Assembly (NCBI GenBank): GCA_902490095.1
Contig: CABUCQ010000025.1
Location: 1-22,219, forward strand
Direction: 5' to 3'
DNA length: 22,219 bases
Source: an uncultured Collinsella sp.
GTDB taxonomy: Bacteria > Actinomycetota > Coriobacteriia > Coriobacteriales > Coriobacteriaceae
Part shown: piece by piece, positions 7,128-14,800 of the stretch
Layout of the letters: the number at the start of each line of letters is the position of its first letter
Numbering within the stretch: position 1 is the first letter of the stretch
Translations under genes and position numbers: made by a program
Notes under the pieces: model-generated
Database searches by the model: none
What the model saw: only the letters and a program-made list of their open reading frames with translations
Told to the model about the DNA's origin: nothing

Positions 7128-8424
7128 TACCGCACCCGCAGCACCCCGCGTGCCCAAGCGCGTCGCCGCCGTCATTCTCAACTCGCTCAAGGGCGGTGTT
7201 GTCCCGCGCATTGGCCTTCCCTATATCACCGTGGGGCGAGAGGTCGAGATCCGTGCTCTGCTCACCGACCTGAGCCTCATCGCCGATGGCGGCGCAAGCT
7301 TCCGTTTCCTAGTCGGTCGCTACGGCGCCGGCAAGAGCTTTTTGCTCCAGACCATCCGAACGCATGCCATGGGCGAGGGCTTTGTGGTCGCCGATGCCGA
7401 CCTTTCCCCTGAGCGCCGCCTGCAGGGCGGCCAGGGCCAGGGCCTTGCCACCTACCGTGAGCTCATCCGCAATATATCGACCAAGACGCGCCCCGAGGGC
7501 GGTGCGCTCAACCTTATTCTGGATCGCTGGGTTGCCTCGTGTGCCGACGTCGACGAGTCGGTCGTCAACGCCCAACTGGCCCCGCTCGAGGAGATGGTCC
7601 ACGGCTTCGACTTCACCCGCATGCTCCGCCGCTACCGCGCAGCCGTATCCGAAGGCGATGAAGAAGCTATGAGTCGCGTGATCAAATGGATTCGCGGCGA
7701 ATACCGTACCAAGAGCGAGGCGCGCGCCGAGTTGGGCTCCTCGACCATCATCAGCGACGATGACTGGTACGACTACGTCAAGCTCATCGCACGCTTTCTG
7801 GTCTGCAGCGGCTACAAGGGCATGCTGGTGCTCATCGACGAGCTCGTGAATCTGTACAAGATTCCCAACGCGATCACGCGCCAATATAACTACGAGAAGA
7901 TCCTGACCATGTACAACGACACGCTCCAGGGCAAAGCGCAGTACCTGGGCGTGATCATGGGCGGCACGCCGACCTCTATCGAGGACCGCCGCCGCGGCGT
8001 CTTTTCCTACGAGGCCCTTCGGAGCCGTCTCGCCCAGGGCCGCTTTGCGCGCGATGATCTCAAAGACATGCTCGCGCCCATCATCCGCCTGCAACCGCTC
8101 ACCTACGAGGAGCTGCTGGTGCTCATCGAAAAGCTCATGCAGATCCATGCCGGCTACTTTGGCTGGACGCCCATGCTTGCCGAGAACGACTTGGTGGACT
8201 TCCTCAAGATTGAGTTTGGCCGCGTGGGGGCCGACACGCATCTGACGCCGCGTGAGGTCATCCGCGACTTTATCGAGCTGCTCGATATCCTGTGTCAGAA
8301 CCCCGATGCCAACGTGGCCGAGCTGCTGCAAAGCGTCGGCGGCGACGCGCTGGCGCCGGCAGCCGCAACAGACGACACCGGCACCGCGGACGACGACCGC
8401 AACTTTGCCGAATTCACCATCTAA
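7120..8424 (+). CDS. BrxD-like P-loop ATPase (DUF2791 family)
   Basis: The 434-residue product starts at ATG 7120 inside the end of the TerB gene. GRYGAGKS (66-73) is the Walker A motif and MLVLIDE (235-241) the Walker B, with the acidic pair for Mg and catalysis. GGTPTSIEDRRRGVFSYEAL (281-300) is the characteristic block after the sensor strand in DUF2791/BrxD proteins. YITVGREVEI near residues 35-44 is the usual N-terminal lead-in. In BREX types 2 and 3 and in stand-alone pairs, BrxD-type ATPases accompany a BrxH-type helicase, exactly as here. They probably act on DNA; the mechanism is not settled. The family call is strong. Assignment to defence rather than housekeeping is an inference. 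Confidence 0.87.
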   Translation: MSDTAPAAPRVPKRVAAVILNSLKGGVVPRIGLPYITVGREVEIRALLTDLSLIADGGASFRFLVGRYGAGKSFLLQTIRTHAMGEGFVVADADLSPERRLQGGQGQGLATYRELIRNISTKTRPEGGALNLILDRWVASCADVDESVVNAQLAPLEEMVHGFDFTRMLRRYRAAVSEGDEEAMSRVIKWIRGEYRTKSEARAELGSSTIISDDDWYDYVKLIARFLVCSGYKGMLVLIDELVNLYKIPNAITRQYNYEKILTMYNDTLQGKAQYLGVIMGGTPTSIEDRRRGVFSYEALRSRLAQGRFARDDLKDMLAPIIRLQPLTYEELLVLIEKLMQIHAGYFGWTPMLAENDLVDFLKIEFGRVGADTHLTPREVIRDFIELLDILCQNPDANVAELLQSVGGDALAPAAATDDTGTADDDRNFAEFTI

Positions 8425-8458
8425 CCTGCCAAAAAGGGACAGGTTTTTTTGGTAGGTT
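8423..8458 (+). terminator. Hairpin between ATPase and helicase genes, alternative folds
   Basis: Starting on the stop codon of the ATPase gene, AACCTGCCAAAAA (8423-8435) pairs with TTTTTGGTAGGTT (8446-8458), 13 pairs with one G-U and a 10-base loop. A shorter competing stem pairs AACCTG (8423-8428) with CAGGTT (8440-8445), and a T7 run (8444-8450) overlaps its 3' arm, so this second fold looks like an intrinsic terminator. It could reduce read-through into the helicase gene. Confidence 0.6.
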
Positions 8459-8539
8459 TTATCTGGGCAAACGCCGATGTTGCAAGATATCGAACCGTTG
8501 CCCGTTGCGTTGATCAGCCCGTTGATGAGAGGAGGCCCC

Positions 8540-10984
8540 GTGAACGCCTTTGACCGCTACGCCCCGTTTATCCAAGACTTCATCTACTCCCACGATTGGG
8601 AGAGCTTGCGCTCTATCCAGGTTGCGGCGGCAGATGCCATCTTCAACACACAGGACAATGTGCTCCTGACGGCATCCACGGCTTCCGGCAAAACCGAGGC
8701 GGCCTTCTTTCCCATCCTGACCGAGTTTTGGGAGAACCCGCCCGCAAGCGTGGGCGCCCTCTACATTGGCCCCCTCAAGGCGCTCATCAACGACCAATTC
8801 GTCCGCCTCAACGACCTGTGCGAAGAAGCCGATATCCCCGTCTGGCACTGGCATGGCGATGTCTCGCAATCACACAAGGCCAAACTCATCAAAAAACCGA
8901 GCGGCATCCTACAGATTACGCCCGAGTCGCTCGAGGCGCTCCTGATCCATAAGCACATGGCGATCCCGCGCATGTTTTGCGACCTGCGCTATGCGGTTAT
9001 CGACGAAGTCCATTCGCTCATGCGCGGCGACCGCGGCGGGCAGACGCTCTGTCTTATCGAGCGCCTCTCGCGCATGGCAGGCGTGCAGCCCCGCCGCATT
9101 GGCCTTTCGGCCACCATCGGCGACCCCGAGCGCACGGGCGCCTTTCTCTCGCAGGGAACGGGGCGCGACTGCGTTATCCCCCGCTTTGAGGAACCGCGCC
9201 GCGTGTGGCGCATCTCCATGGAGCACTTCTACAACTCGGGCCCCCAGGCGCAGCAGCGGGGATTCGAGAGCATGGGTCCTCAAGAGGCCGAAGTGCTTGC
9301 GTGCGAGCGTATTGAGACGGCGGCGCCCGCGGCGCTGCCCGCATCCGGACAAGACATGTGCCGCAGCGGACAGCTTGCACAGGAAGAACGCCGTCAACGT
9401 CGCGAGCAGGCGCGGGGCAAGGCCGCTCCCAAAGACCGTCGCACTTCCTCGGCCCCCGAGGGCGAAGTCGACATCCCGCAGGCAGCCGAACAGGCGCTGC
9501 TCAACCCCACCGACACCGCACCCGACAACGCCGACCCCGGCATGGGCTACATCTTTGAACATACCCGCGGCCGCAAGTGCCTGGTCTTTGCCAACTCGCG
9601 CGAGGAGGCAGAGGCCGTGTGCTCCATGTTGCGCAGCTACTGTGAAAACCGGCACGAGCCAGACCGCTTCCTTATCCATCATGGCAACCTCTCGGCATCG
9701 CTACGCGAGACCGCCGAGGAGCTCATGCGCGACGAGGAACAGGCACAGACAACCGTCACCACCTCCACGCTGGAACTCGGCATTGATATCGGTCGCCTGG
9801 AGCGCGCGTTCCAAATCGATGCACCGTTTACCGTCAGCTCCTTTTTGCAGCGCATGGGGCGCACAGGCCGCCGCGATCTTCCGCCCGAGATGTGGTTTGT
9901 CATGCGCGAGGAGGAGCCCGAGCCGCGCACGATGATGCCCGAAACGATACCCTGGAAGCTCCTGCAGGGCATCGCACTCATACAACTCTATCGCGAAGAA
10001 AAGTGGGTCGAGCCGCCCGAGCTCGATCGACTCCCCTACAGTTTGCTCTATCACCAGACCATGTCGACCCTCGCCAGCACCGGCGAGCTCACGCCGGCCG
10101 AACTTGCCCAGCGCGTGCTCACGCTCAGCTATTTCCACCGTGTCTCGGCAGACGATTACCGCGTGCTGCTACGTCACCTCATCAAGATTGACCATATCCA
10201 GGTCACCGAAGGTGGCGGGCTCATCGTGGGTCTCGCGGGCGAGCGCATCATCAACAACTTTAAGTTCTACGCCGTGTTCCAGGAAAACGAGGAGTTTACC
10301 GTCCGGAGCGAATCGGCCGAGCTGGGCACGATCGTTAATCCGCCCCCGCCCGGTGAGCGCATCGCCATCGCCGGACACTGCTGGATTGTCGAGGAAGTGG
10401 ACTGGAAGCGCCACACTGTCTTTGCCACGCAGGTCAAGGGCCGGGTGCCGGCCTACTTTGGCGACTGCCCCGGCGACATTAACACGCATGTGCTCGAGCG
10501 CATGCGCCAAGCGCTCACTGAGCACGCAGCATATCCGTACCTTATGGGTAACGCACGGGCTCGCTTGGCGCAGGCTCGTCATACCGCCGAGATTTCGGGC
10601 GCGGGAACTAAGCCGCTCATCAATCTGGGTGGCGACACCTGGGTGCTCTTCCCCTGGTTGGGCAGCTACGCCTTCCTAGCACTCGAGCGCATGCTTAAAA
10701 TCAAATGCGCCGCTGAGCTGGGCCTTCGCGGACTCGACCCGTCACGCCCGTACTTTATGCAGTTTAAGATGAAGGCCGACGAGGAGACGTTCTTTGAGGT
10801 GCTCGCCGCCGAGGCCGAAAAGGACTTCGATCCCATCGAGCTCGTCTATCCTGGCGAGGTGCCTTACTTTGACCGCTACGACGAGTTTGTTCCCGAAGAG
10901 CTCGTGCGCAAGGGCTTTGCCGAAGGCGTGCTCGACATAGAGGGCATGAAGCAGCGCGTTCACGGCTGGCGCGACCACGCCTAA
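8540..10984 (+). CDS. DEAD/DEAH superfamily 2 helicase, Lhr/BrxHI-like
   Basis: The frame opens at ATG 8477, but GTG 8540 has AGAGGAGG at 8528-8535 and no good site precedes 8477, so I start at 8540 (814 residues). Motifs appear in order: TASTASGKT (44-52, Walker A), YIGPLKALINDQ (Ia), DEVH (155-158), SAT (190-192), STLELGIDIG (about 409-418, motif V) and QRMGRTGRR (437-445, motif VI). The C-terminal half carries an Lhr-type winged-helix and beta region (WIVEEVDWKRHTVFATQVKG; WVLFPWLGSYAFLALERML). Residues about 255-335 form an Arg/Ala-rich, low-complexity insertion between the two RecA domains. Lhr-core and BrxHI helicases unwind nucleic acid 3' to 5'. Its position after a BrxD-like ATPase favours BrxHI over housekeeping Lhr. 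It is the last gene before a convergent unit. Confidence 0.9.
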   Translation: MNAFDRYAPFIQDFIYSHDWESLRSIQVAAADAIFNTQDNVLLTASTASGKTEAAFFPILTEFWENPPASVGALYIGPLKALINDQFVRLNDLCEEADIPVWHWHGDVSQSHKAKLIKKPSGILQITPESLEALLIHKHMAIPRMFCDLRYAVIDEVHSLMRGDRGGQTLCLIERLSRMAGVQPRRIGLSATIGDPERTGAFLSQGTGRDCVIPRFEEPRRVWRISMEHFYNSGPQAQQRGFESMGPQEAEVLACERIETAAPAALPASGQDMCRSGQLAQEERRQRREQARGKAAPKDRRTSSAPEGEVDIPQAAEQALLNPTDTAPDNADPGMGYIFEHTRGRKCLVFANSREEAEAVCSMLRSYCENRHEPDRFLIHHGNLSASLRETAEELMRDEEQAQTTVTTSTLELGIDIGRLERAFQIDAPFTVSSFLQRMGRTGRRDLPPEMWFVMREEEPEPRTMMPETIPWKLLQGIALIQLYREEKWVEPPELDRLPYSLLYHQTMSTLASTGELTPAELAQRVLTLSYFHRVSADDYRVLLRHLIKIDHIQVTEGGGLIVGLAGERIINNFKFYAVFQENEEFTVRSESAELGTIVNPPPPGERIAIAGHCWIVEEVDWKRHTVFATQVKGRVPAYFGDCPGDINTHVLERMRQALTEHAAYPYLMGNARARLAQARHTAEISGAGTKPLINLGGDTWVLFPWLGSYAFLALERMLKIKCAAELGLRGLDPSRPYFMQFKMKADEETFFEVLAAEAEKDFDPIELVYPGEVPYFDRYDEFVPEELVRKGFAEGVLDIEGMKQRVHGWRDHA

Positions 10985-11011
10985 GACCAGTCTTTTTTGG
11001 GACGGGGAGAC
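10985..11011. other. Short convergent intergenic region with T-run
   Basis: Only 27 bases separate the helicase stop from the convergent reverse-strand stop. AGTCT (10989-10993) and AGACT (11008-11012) can pair around a T6 run and GGGACGGGG. The stem is too short for a confident terminator call in either direction. Confidence 0.35.
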
Positions 11012-11890
11012 TTACTTGTCGTGAAGGACGGTGCCGAGGAAGTCGGTGTCGAAGGGCACGGCTTCGGCAAAGGCGTAGTCGCCGTCGCTGGCGATGAGCA
11101 GGTAGTTTTCCTCGCCGCTGAACTTCGCATCGCCACATGGGACCACCCAGGCGTGGACGAATACCTCGAGTGCCGTGGCAGCGCAGTCGCGAAGGAACGT
11201 CACATCGCTCCCCTCGTTTGCGCTCACGATATTGGCCACGTAGATACCCCCGGGGTTCAGGCTGCCCCGCACCAGGCGCAGCGCCTCAACGGTCGCCAGC
11301 TCGCGCACGGGCTCGGCACCGCCAAAGCAATCGCTCACGACCACGTCGTAGCGACGATGGCCCACGCTCGTCACACCCAGATACGAGCGAGCCTCAGCGG
11401 TAATCACTCGCAGGCGATCGCCCACCGTGCGCTCCAGCTCGTCCAGGTAGAACCAACGGCGCGCCAGGCGCGTAATCTCAGCATCGTACTCAATGACGTC
11501 CATGCGCAAGCTCTCGTGCGACATCAGCGCAAACTTGGGATAGGCAAACCCGCCGCCGCCCAGCATGAGCATGCGGTCGATACCGTGACCATAGGCGTCA
11601 TGCATTGCGCGCTCGGCCTCAAACACGTCGTCAAACGCACGATAGTACGCAAAGACGGGCTCTGCCCAACGCTCGCCAACGTAGCTTGCGCTTTGGTAGA
11701 CTCCGCCTTGCACCAACACGCGAATCTCATCGCCGCCCTCATCGTGCACGCGTTTCACACGCGCCAACCCATTGCGGGTTCGCGCAACCTGCAGACAGGC
11801 AGCACGAACAGCGACAGCGGCCGCACCAAGCGCCGCGGCTCCCAGAGCAACGCCGGCAACGACGCCGGCAGAAACACTCGGCTTGTTCAT
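11012..11890 (-). CDS. Spermidine-synthase-like Rossmann protein, membrane-anchored
   Basis: This 292-residue product starts at ATG 11890-11888, with GGAG at 11900-11897 lying inside the end of elp3. Residues about 8-34 form an Ala/Val/Gly-rich hydrophobic N-terminal segment, a likely membrane anchor. LGGGGFAYPK (110-119) is the nucleotide-binding glycine loop of the spermidine synthase family, DVIEYDAEI (131-139) carries the acidic residue that binds the ribose, and VVSDCFGGAEP (184-194) sits at the catalytic-Asp position. Typical aminopropyltransferases have D-x-x-D-P-x-G there and lack an anchor, so true polyamine synthesis is uncertain. Proteins of this kind are often annotated spermidine synthase with no proof. 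The elp3 stop (TAG) and this ATG are directly adjacent, indicating one operon. Confidence 0.75.
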   Translation of the reverse strand: MNKPSVSAGVVAGVALGAAALGAAAVAVRAACLQVARTRNGLARVKRVHDEGGDEIRVLVQGGVYQSASYVGERWAEPVFAYYRAFDDVFEAERAMHDAYGHGIDRMLMLGGGGFAYPKFALMSHESLRMDVIEYDAEITRLARRWFYLDELERTVGDRLRVITAEARSYLGVTSVGHRRYDVVVSDCFGGAEPVRELATVEALRLVRGSLNPGGIYVANIVSANEGSDVTFLRDCAATALEVFVHAWVVPCGDAKFSGEENYLLIASDGDYAFAEAVPFDTDFLGTVLHDK

Positions 11891-13798
11891 CTAGAGCTCC
11901 TTTTGCAGATAAAGGCCATGGTCATAAAATCCAAGATGGCGATAGTACTCGCGTGTGCCAATCGCACTAATCACGTTGATGCGCGCATAACCCGCATCCC
12001 GGGCAATCTCGCATGCACGCTCTACGAGCAAACGCCCCAACCCGTGATGCTGCGCCGCCTGTCCCTGGTCGCCCACGCGTGCCGCCATGCCATACACGTG
12101 CACCTCGCGAATCATCGCCTCGTCCGGTGCCGTCGGCAACTCGTCCGCATGCGCGGCAACAAACGAATGGTCAGGCAGCGACAACCGCAAAAAGCCCGCG
12201 ATTTTGCCCTGCGGTGTCACCCACTGCAAAAAGCGCTCGTGCGTCACCGGCGTCTCGTACGCCACCCCCTCGTCAAGGGTCAGCTCATCCAGGTCGGCAC
12301 CCGCCGTGCTGATCTCGCGATAACGAATCTCACGTACCGTCGTGCCCTCCCCACGAGCCGCCAAGCGGTTTTCGACGAGCTGACGCAGGTTGGGCTTCTT
12401 GTTGCCCACCATGATGTCGTCGGAGCTAAAGTCGCGGATCATGCGACTGATGCGGCAGAACGCCGGCGTCACCACGATATCGTCGGCCAACACATCGAGC
12501 AGCTCTTCCTCGGTATAGGGGCGCCACTCGCCACGCTCGTAACAGCCCACCAGACGCGAGCCCTCGATGAGCGCGCACGGGTAGACCTTGACCTCGTCGG
12601 GCATAAAGGTGCCCTCGGTCATAAAGCGCTCGTAGTCACGCTTGTCCCCCTCGGGCGTGGCGCCCAGCAAGTTGAGCATAAAGTGCGCGTGGATCTTAAA
12701 GCCAAATAGGCGCGCGAGCGAAAACGCTCGCTCGATCTGAGCCACCGTGATACGACGCTCGTTAATGTCAAGCAGATACTGGTCGAGGCTCTGGATGCCC
12801 ATCTGAATCTTGGTGCAGCCCAGACGACGAATGAGCGTGAGCGCCTGTGGCGTCACGGCATCGGGGCGCGTCTCGATAACGAGTCCCACCACGCGATGCT
12901 TCGCCGTCTCGTTGATGCGTTGTTGGCGCTCAAGCTCCTCCATCGTTGCCGTCTGCCACTCGGCGACCTCGCCCCACGGCGTACCGGGGCCGTACAGACG
13001 ACGCACCGCGCGGTTATAGCCACCCACGGCAGCATCCACACGTCCCTGCTCGTTGGCAACGCCGGCTGTAAGCTCGGCCTCATCGATCGCAATGCCGGCG
13101 GCCCGATAGTGCTCGCGACGCTCCGCCACCACCGGCGGCAGAGCGTCGGCAGGAGCGTCATCGAGCAGGCGCCCCGCCTCGGCACGGCTAATACCCGGGC
13201 GCGCCAGCATGGGATTAGCCGCCACACCGGCGACGGCATCGTCGTTGAGCGCACGGAAGAGCTCCGACATAAACCACGTCTGATAGCCTTGCGGATAGTC
13301 ACTCCAGGTGCCACCGAGCACGATGAGCTCAATCTTGTCGGTCGCATGCCCCATCTGCGAAAGTGCCGTCAGACGAGCACTCACCTGCAGATATGGATCG
13401 AAGCAGTTTTGCTCTGCACGGGCACACGCCGGCTCGGCATGTAAATAGCTTTTGGGCATGCGCAGATCGTTGGGGCAAAACAGGCAATCGCCCGAGCACG
13501 GCCACGGCTTGGTGATGACGGTAATGGTTGCCACGCCCGAAGCCGTGCGACGAGGCTTCATACGCAGCACCTGCAGCAGTTGACGTTCCAGCTCGGCATC
13601 GACATTCCACCCAGCCCAACGAGCCGGCTCCTCACGTTTAACCCGCTGGTAGAACGGCAGCAGACGGCGCTTGGCCAAATCGCGTTTGTCGGCACCCTCA
13701 CGGCGCGCCTCGGCATGTATCAGTTTGACGAGCACCTTGTCGTCCACGGTCTCGCCGCGACGCAGAGCCTCGAGTATGTTCAAGATAATCTGTTCCAT
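11891..13798 (-). CDS. elp3: Elp3 radical SAM/GNAT tRNA wobble-uridine modification enzyme
   Basis: The 635-residue product starts at ATG 13798-13796. The N-terminal part, then CSGDCLFC (101-108, with C101, C105 and C108 holding the 4Fe-4S cluster), KLEL-type strand IELIVLGGTWSDYP, and the TRPD motif (VIETRPDAVT) all match Elp3. The C-terminal GNAT domain has the acetyl-CoA loop QHHGLGRLL (583-591) and ends RHLGFYDHGLYLQKEL. Elp3 uses SAM radical chemistry and acetyl-CoA to add a carboxymethyl group to C5 of U34 in tRNA. In eukaryotes it works in the six-subunit Elongator, but some bacteria and archaea have Elp3 alone, as here; no Elp1/2/4-6 gene is present. Length is close to other single-subunit Elp3 proteins. 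It is the first gene of a pair with the spermidine-synthase-like protein. Confidence 0.95.
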   Translation of the reverse strand: MEQIILNILEALRRGETVDDKVLVKLIHAEARREGADKRDLAKRRLLPFYQRVKREEPARWAGWNVDAELERQLLQVLRMKPRRTASGVATITVITKPWPCSGDCLFCPNDLRMPKSYLHAEPACARAEQNCFDPYLQVSARLTALSQMGHATDKIELIVLGGTWSDYPQGYQTWFMSELFRALNDDAVAGVAANPMLARPGISRAEAGRLLDDAPADALPPVVAERREHYRAAGIAIDEAELTAGVANEQGRVDAAVGGYNRAVRRLYGPGTPWGEVAEWQTATMEELERQQRINETAKHRVVGLVIETRPDAVTPQALTLIRRLGCTKIQMGIQSLDQYLLDINERRITVAQIERAFSLARLFGFKIHAHFMLNLLGATPEGDKRDYERFMTEGTFMPDEVKVYPCALIEGSRLVGCYERGEWRPYTEEELLDVLADDIVVTPAFCRISRMIRDFSSDDIMVGNKKPNLRQLVENRLAARGEGTTVREIRYREISTAGADLDELTLDEGVAYETPVTHERFLQWVTPQGKIAGFLRLSLPDHSFVAAHADELPTAPDEAMIREVHVYGMAARVGDQGQAAQHHGLGRLLVERACEIARDAGYARINVISAIGTREYYRHLGFYDHGLYLQKEL

Positions 13799-13804
13799 GC
13801 CCCC

Positions 13805-13810
13805 ATTGTA
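13805..13810 (-). promoter_or_regulatory. Candidate -10 box for elp3
   Basis: TACAAT on the reverse strand (13810-13805) matches the -10 consensus in 5 of 6 positions. It would begin transcription within a base or so of the elp3 ATG (13798), giving a leaderless or very short-leader mRNA. No clear -35 is seen, because the upstream DNA is the arm of a terminator hairpin. Transcription may instead come by read-through. Confidence 0.35.
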
Positions 13811-13816
13811 AAGGCA

Positions 13817-13850
13817 AAGGCGCCGGAGCCGATCTCGGCTTCGGCGCCTT
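13817..13850 (-). terminator. Strong hairpin terminator after the DUF4097 gene
   Basis: Arms 13817-13832 and 13835-13850 are complementary at 15 of 16 positions with only a 2-base centre, so the real loop is a little larger. On the reverse strand the stem is followed by TTTGCCTTTAC, T-rich but interrupted. It lies 45 bases after the DUF4097 stop and just before elp3, fitting termination of the XRE/DUF4097 operon. Confidence 0.7.
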
Positions 13851-13894
13851 CATCAAACAGCGCGTCTATATCTTCGCCTAGGCTTTCGTCTGCC

Positions 13895-14800
13895 TCAATA
13901 CTCCGAATCAAACGACATGTCGCCCGAACCGACCTCAAAACGATACGTAGCAGACTTATCGTCGTTATCGAATTCAAGATTCAAAATAGTCTCACCGTCG
14001 TAGTCAAGCGGAAGGAAATCGCTCTCGAAGTCACCGCTACCCAGAGTAAGGCTCGCCGTAAAGCCCGTAGATTTCGGAACCGTTACCTCCACATCGCCCG
14101 AGTCCACGCTCACGTCCATCGACTTCGCGGGGGCCTGGTAGAGCTCGAACGTCGCATCGCCCAAACCGACCTCGGCATTCAGAGTGTCGGTCACAGTGCC
14201 CGCAAACGCGACGTCTCCCGAGCCCAACGTCAAATCAAAGTCGTGGCACGCAATGTCCGCGACCGTCAGGTCTCCCAACCCCACGTTTGCCGTAATGCCC
14301 ATCATGTTATCGGCAAGCTCACGCGGCAGTTCAATGGTGACCTTACGGTCATGGGCGCGCTCGTCATCGCAGTCGAACTGGCTAATCTTGAGTGTAGAGC
14401 CCTCGATCTTAACCAGATTCTGAGTGGCGGCATCGGAAGCAGACGCCCCCTTTGCAACGCGCCCGCTTTCGATGACACGTACCGGTCCGCCAGAGACACG
14501 TTTAATCTCGACCGTCCCCGACGTCACATCCAAGTCGAGCGATTGGAACGCGTCTTCGTCAAAAGTCGTGCTCGAAAGCTGCTGAGGCCGAGCGGAATAG
14601 TTACCGCCATCGTTCATAAAATCGTCGTCGTCAACCGCATCGTCCATACCAGACAAGCCGGATACAACATCGTCGAGGTCCCACGGGCCATCAAAATGAA
14701 TCAAAGTCCGCGAAGTGCCAAAGACAAGCCCGATGATGAGAACAAACGCTCCGATGCCAACGCCCAAGCGTACCTTGGATTCATGCGAAAGCTTCATCAT
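13895..14800 (-). CDS. DUF4097-type beta-repeat membrane protein
   Basis: The 301-residue product starts at ATG 14800-14798, with AAGGTGA upstream, and overlaps the preceding stop by 4 bases. Residues 11-28 form one transmembrane segment, followed by an acidic spacer (40-65, many Asp) and a repeat region. Short strands ending in G-[LS]-G-D or S-G-D recur at about residues 176, 195, 214, 235, 256 and 293, mostly 19-21 residues apart: VGLGDLTV, LGSGDVAF, VGLGDATF, VDSGDVEV, LGSGDFES, VGSGDMSF. This is the hallmark of DUF4097 (adhesin-like, beta-solenoid) proteins. They sit at the membrane and are often paired with small regulators and linked to envelope-stress sensing; their exact role is not known. 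The neighbour is such a regulator. Confidence 0.87.
   Translation of the reverse strand: MMKLSHESKVRLGVGIGAFVLIIGLVFGTSRTLIHFDGPWDLDDVVSGLSGMDDAVDDDDFMNDGGNYSARPQQLSSTTFDEDAFQSLDLDVTSGTVEIKRVSGGPVRVIESGRVAKGASASDAATQNLVKIEGSTLKISQFDCDDERAHDRKVTIELPRELADNMMGITANVGLGDLTVADIACHDFDLTLGSGDVAFAGTVTDTLNAEVGLGDATFELYQAPAKSMDVSVDSGDVEVTVPKSTGFTASLTLGSGDFESDFLPLDYDGETILNLEFDNDDKSATYRFEVGSGDMSFDSEY

Noticed and set aside
7309..8331. 340-codon reverse-strand frame inside the ATPase gene
   Set aside because: Antisense shadow of a DUF2791 gene with intact Walker A and B motifs.
8477..8539. Longer N-terminus for the helicase from ATG 8477
   Set aside because: No ribosome site precedes it, and the extra 21 residues are unlike helicase N-termini. 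GTG 8540 has AGAGGAGG at the right place.
5382..10984. A complete BREX system
   Set aside because: No PglX methyltransferase, PglZ phosphatase, BrxA, BrxB or PglW/BrxC-size gene is present; only the ATPase-helicase part is BREX-like.
10997..12709. 570-codon open frame on the + strand
   Set aside because: It lies antisense to the end of elp3 and the spermidine-synthase-like gene, both of which show clear family motifs. The frame is open because of the GC-rich third-codon bias, has low-complexity His/Arg-rich content, and matches no family I know.
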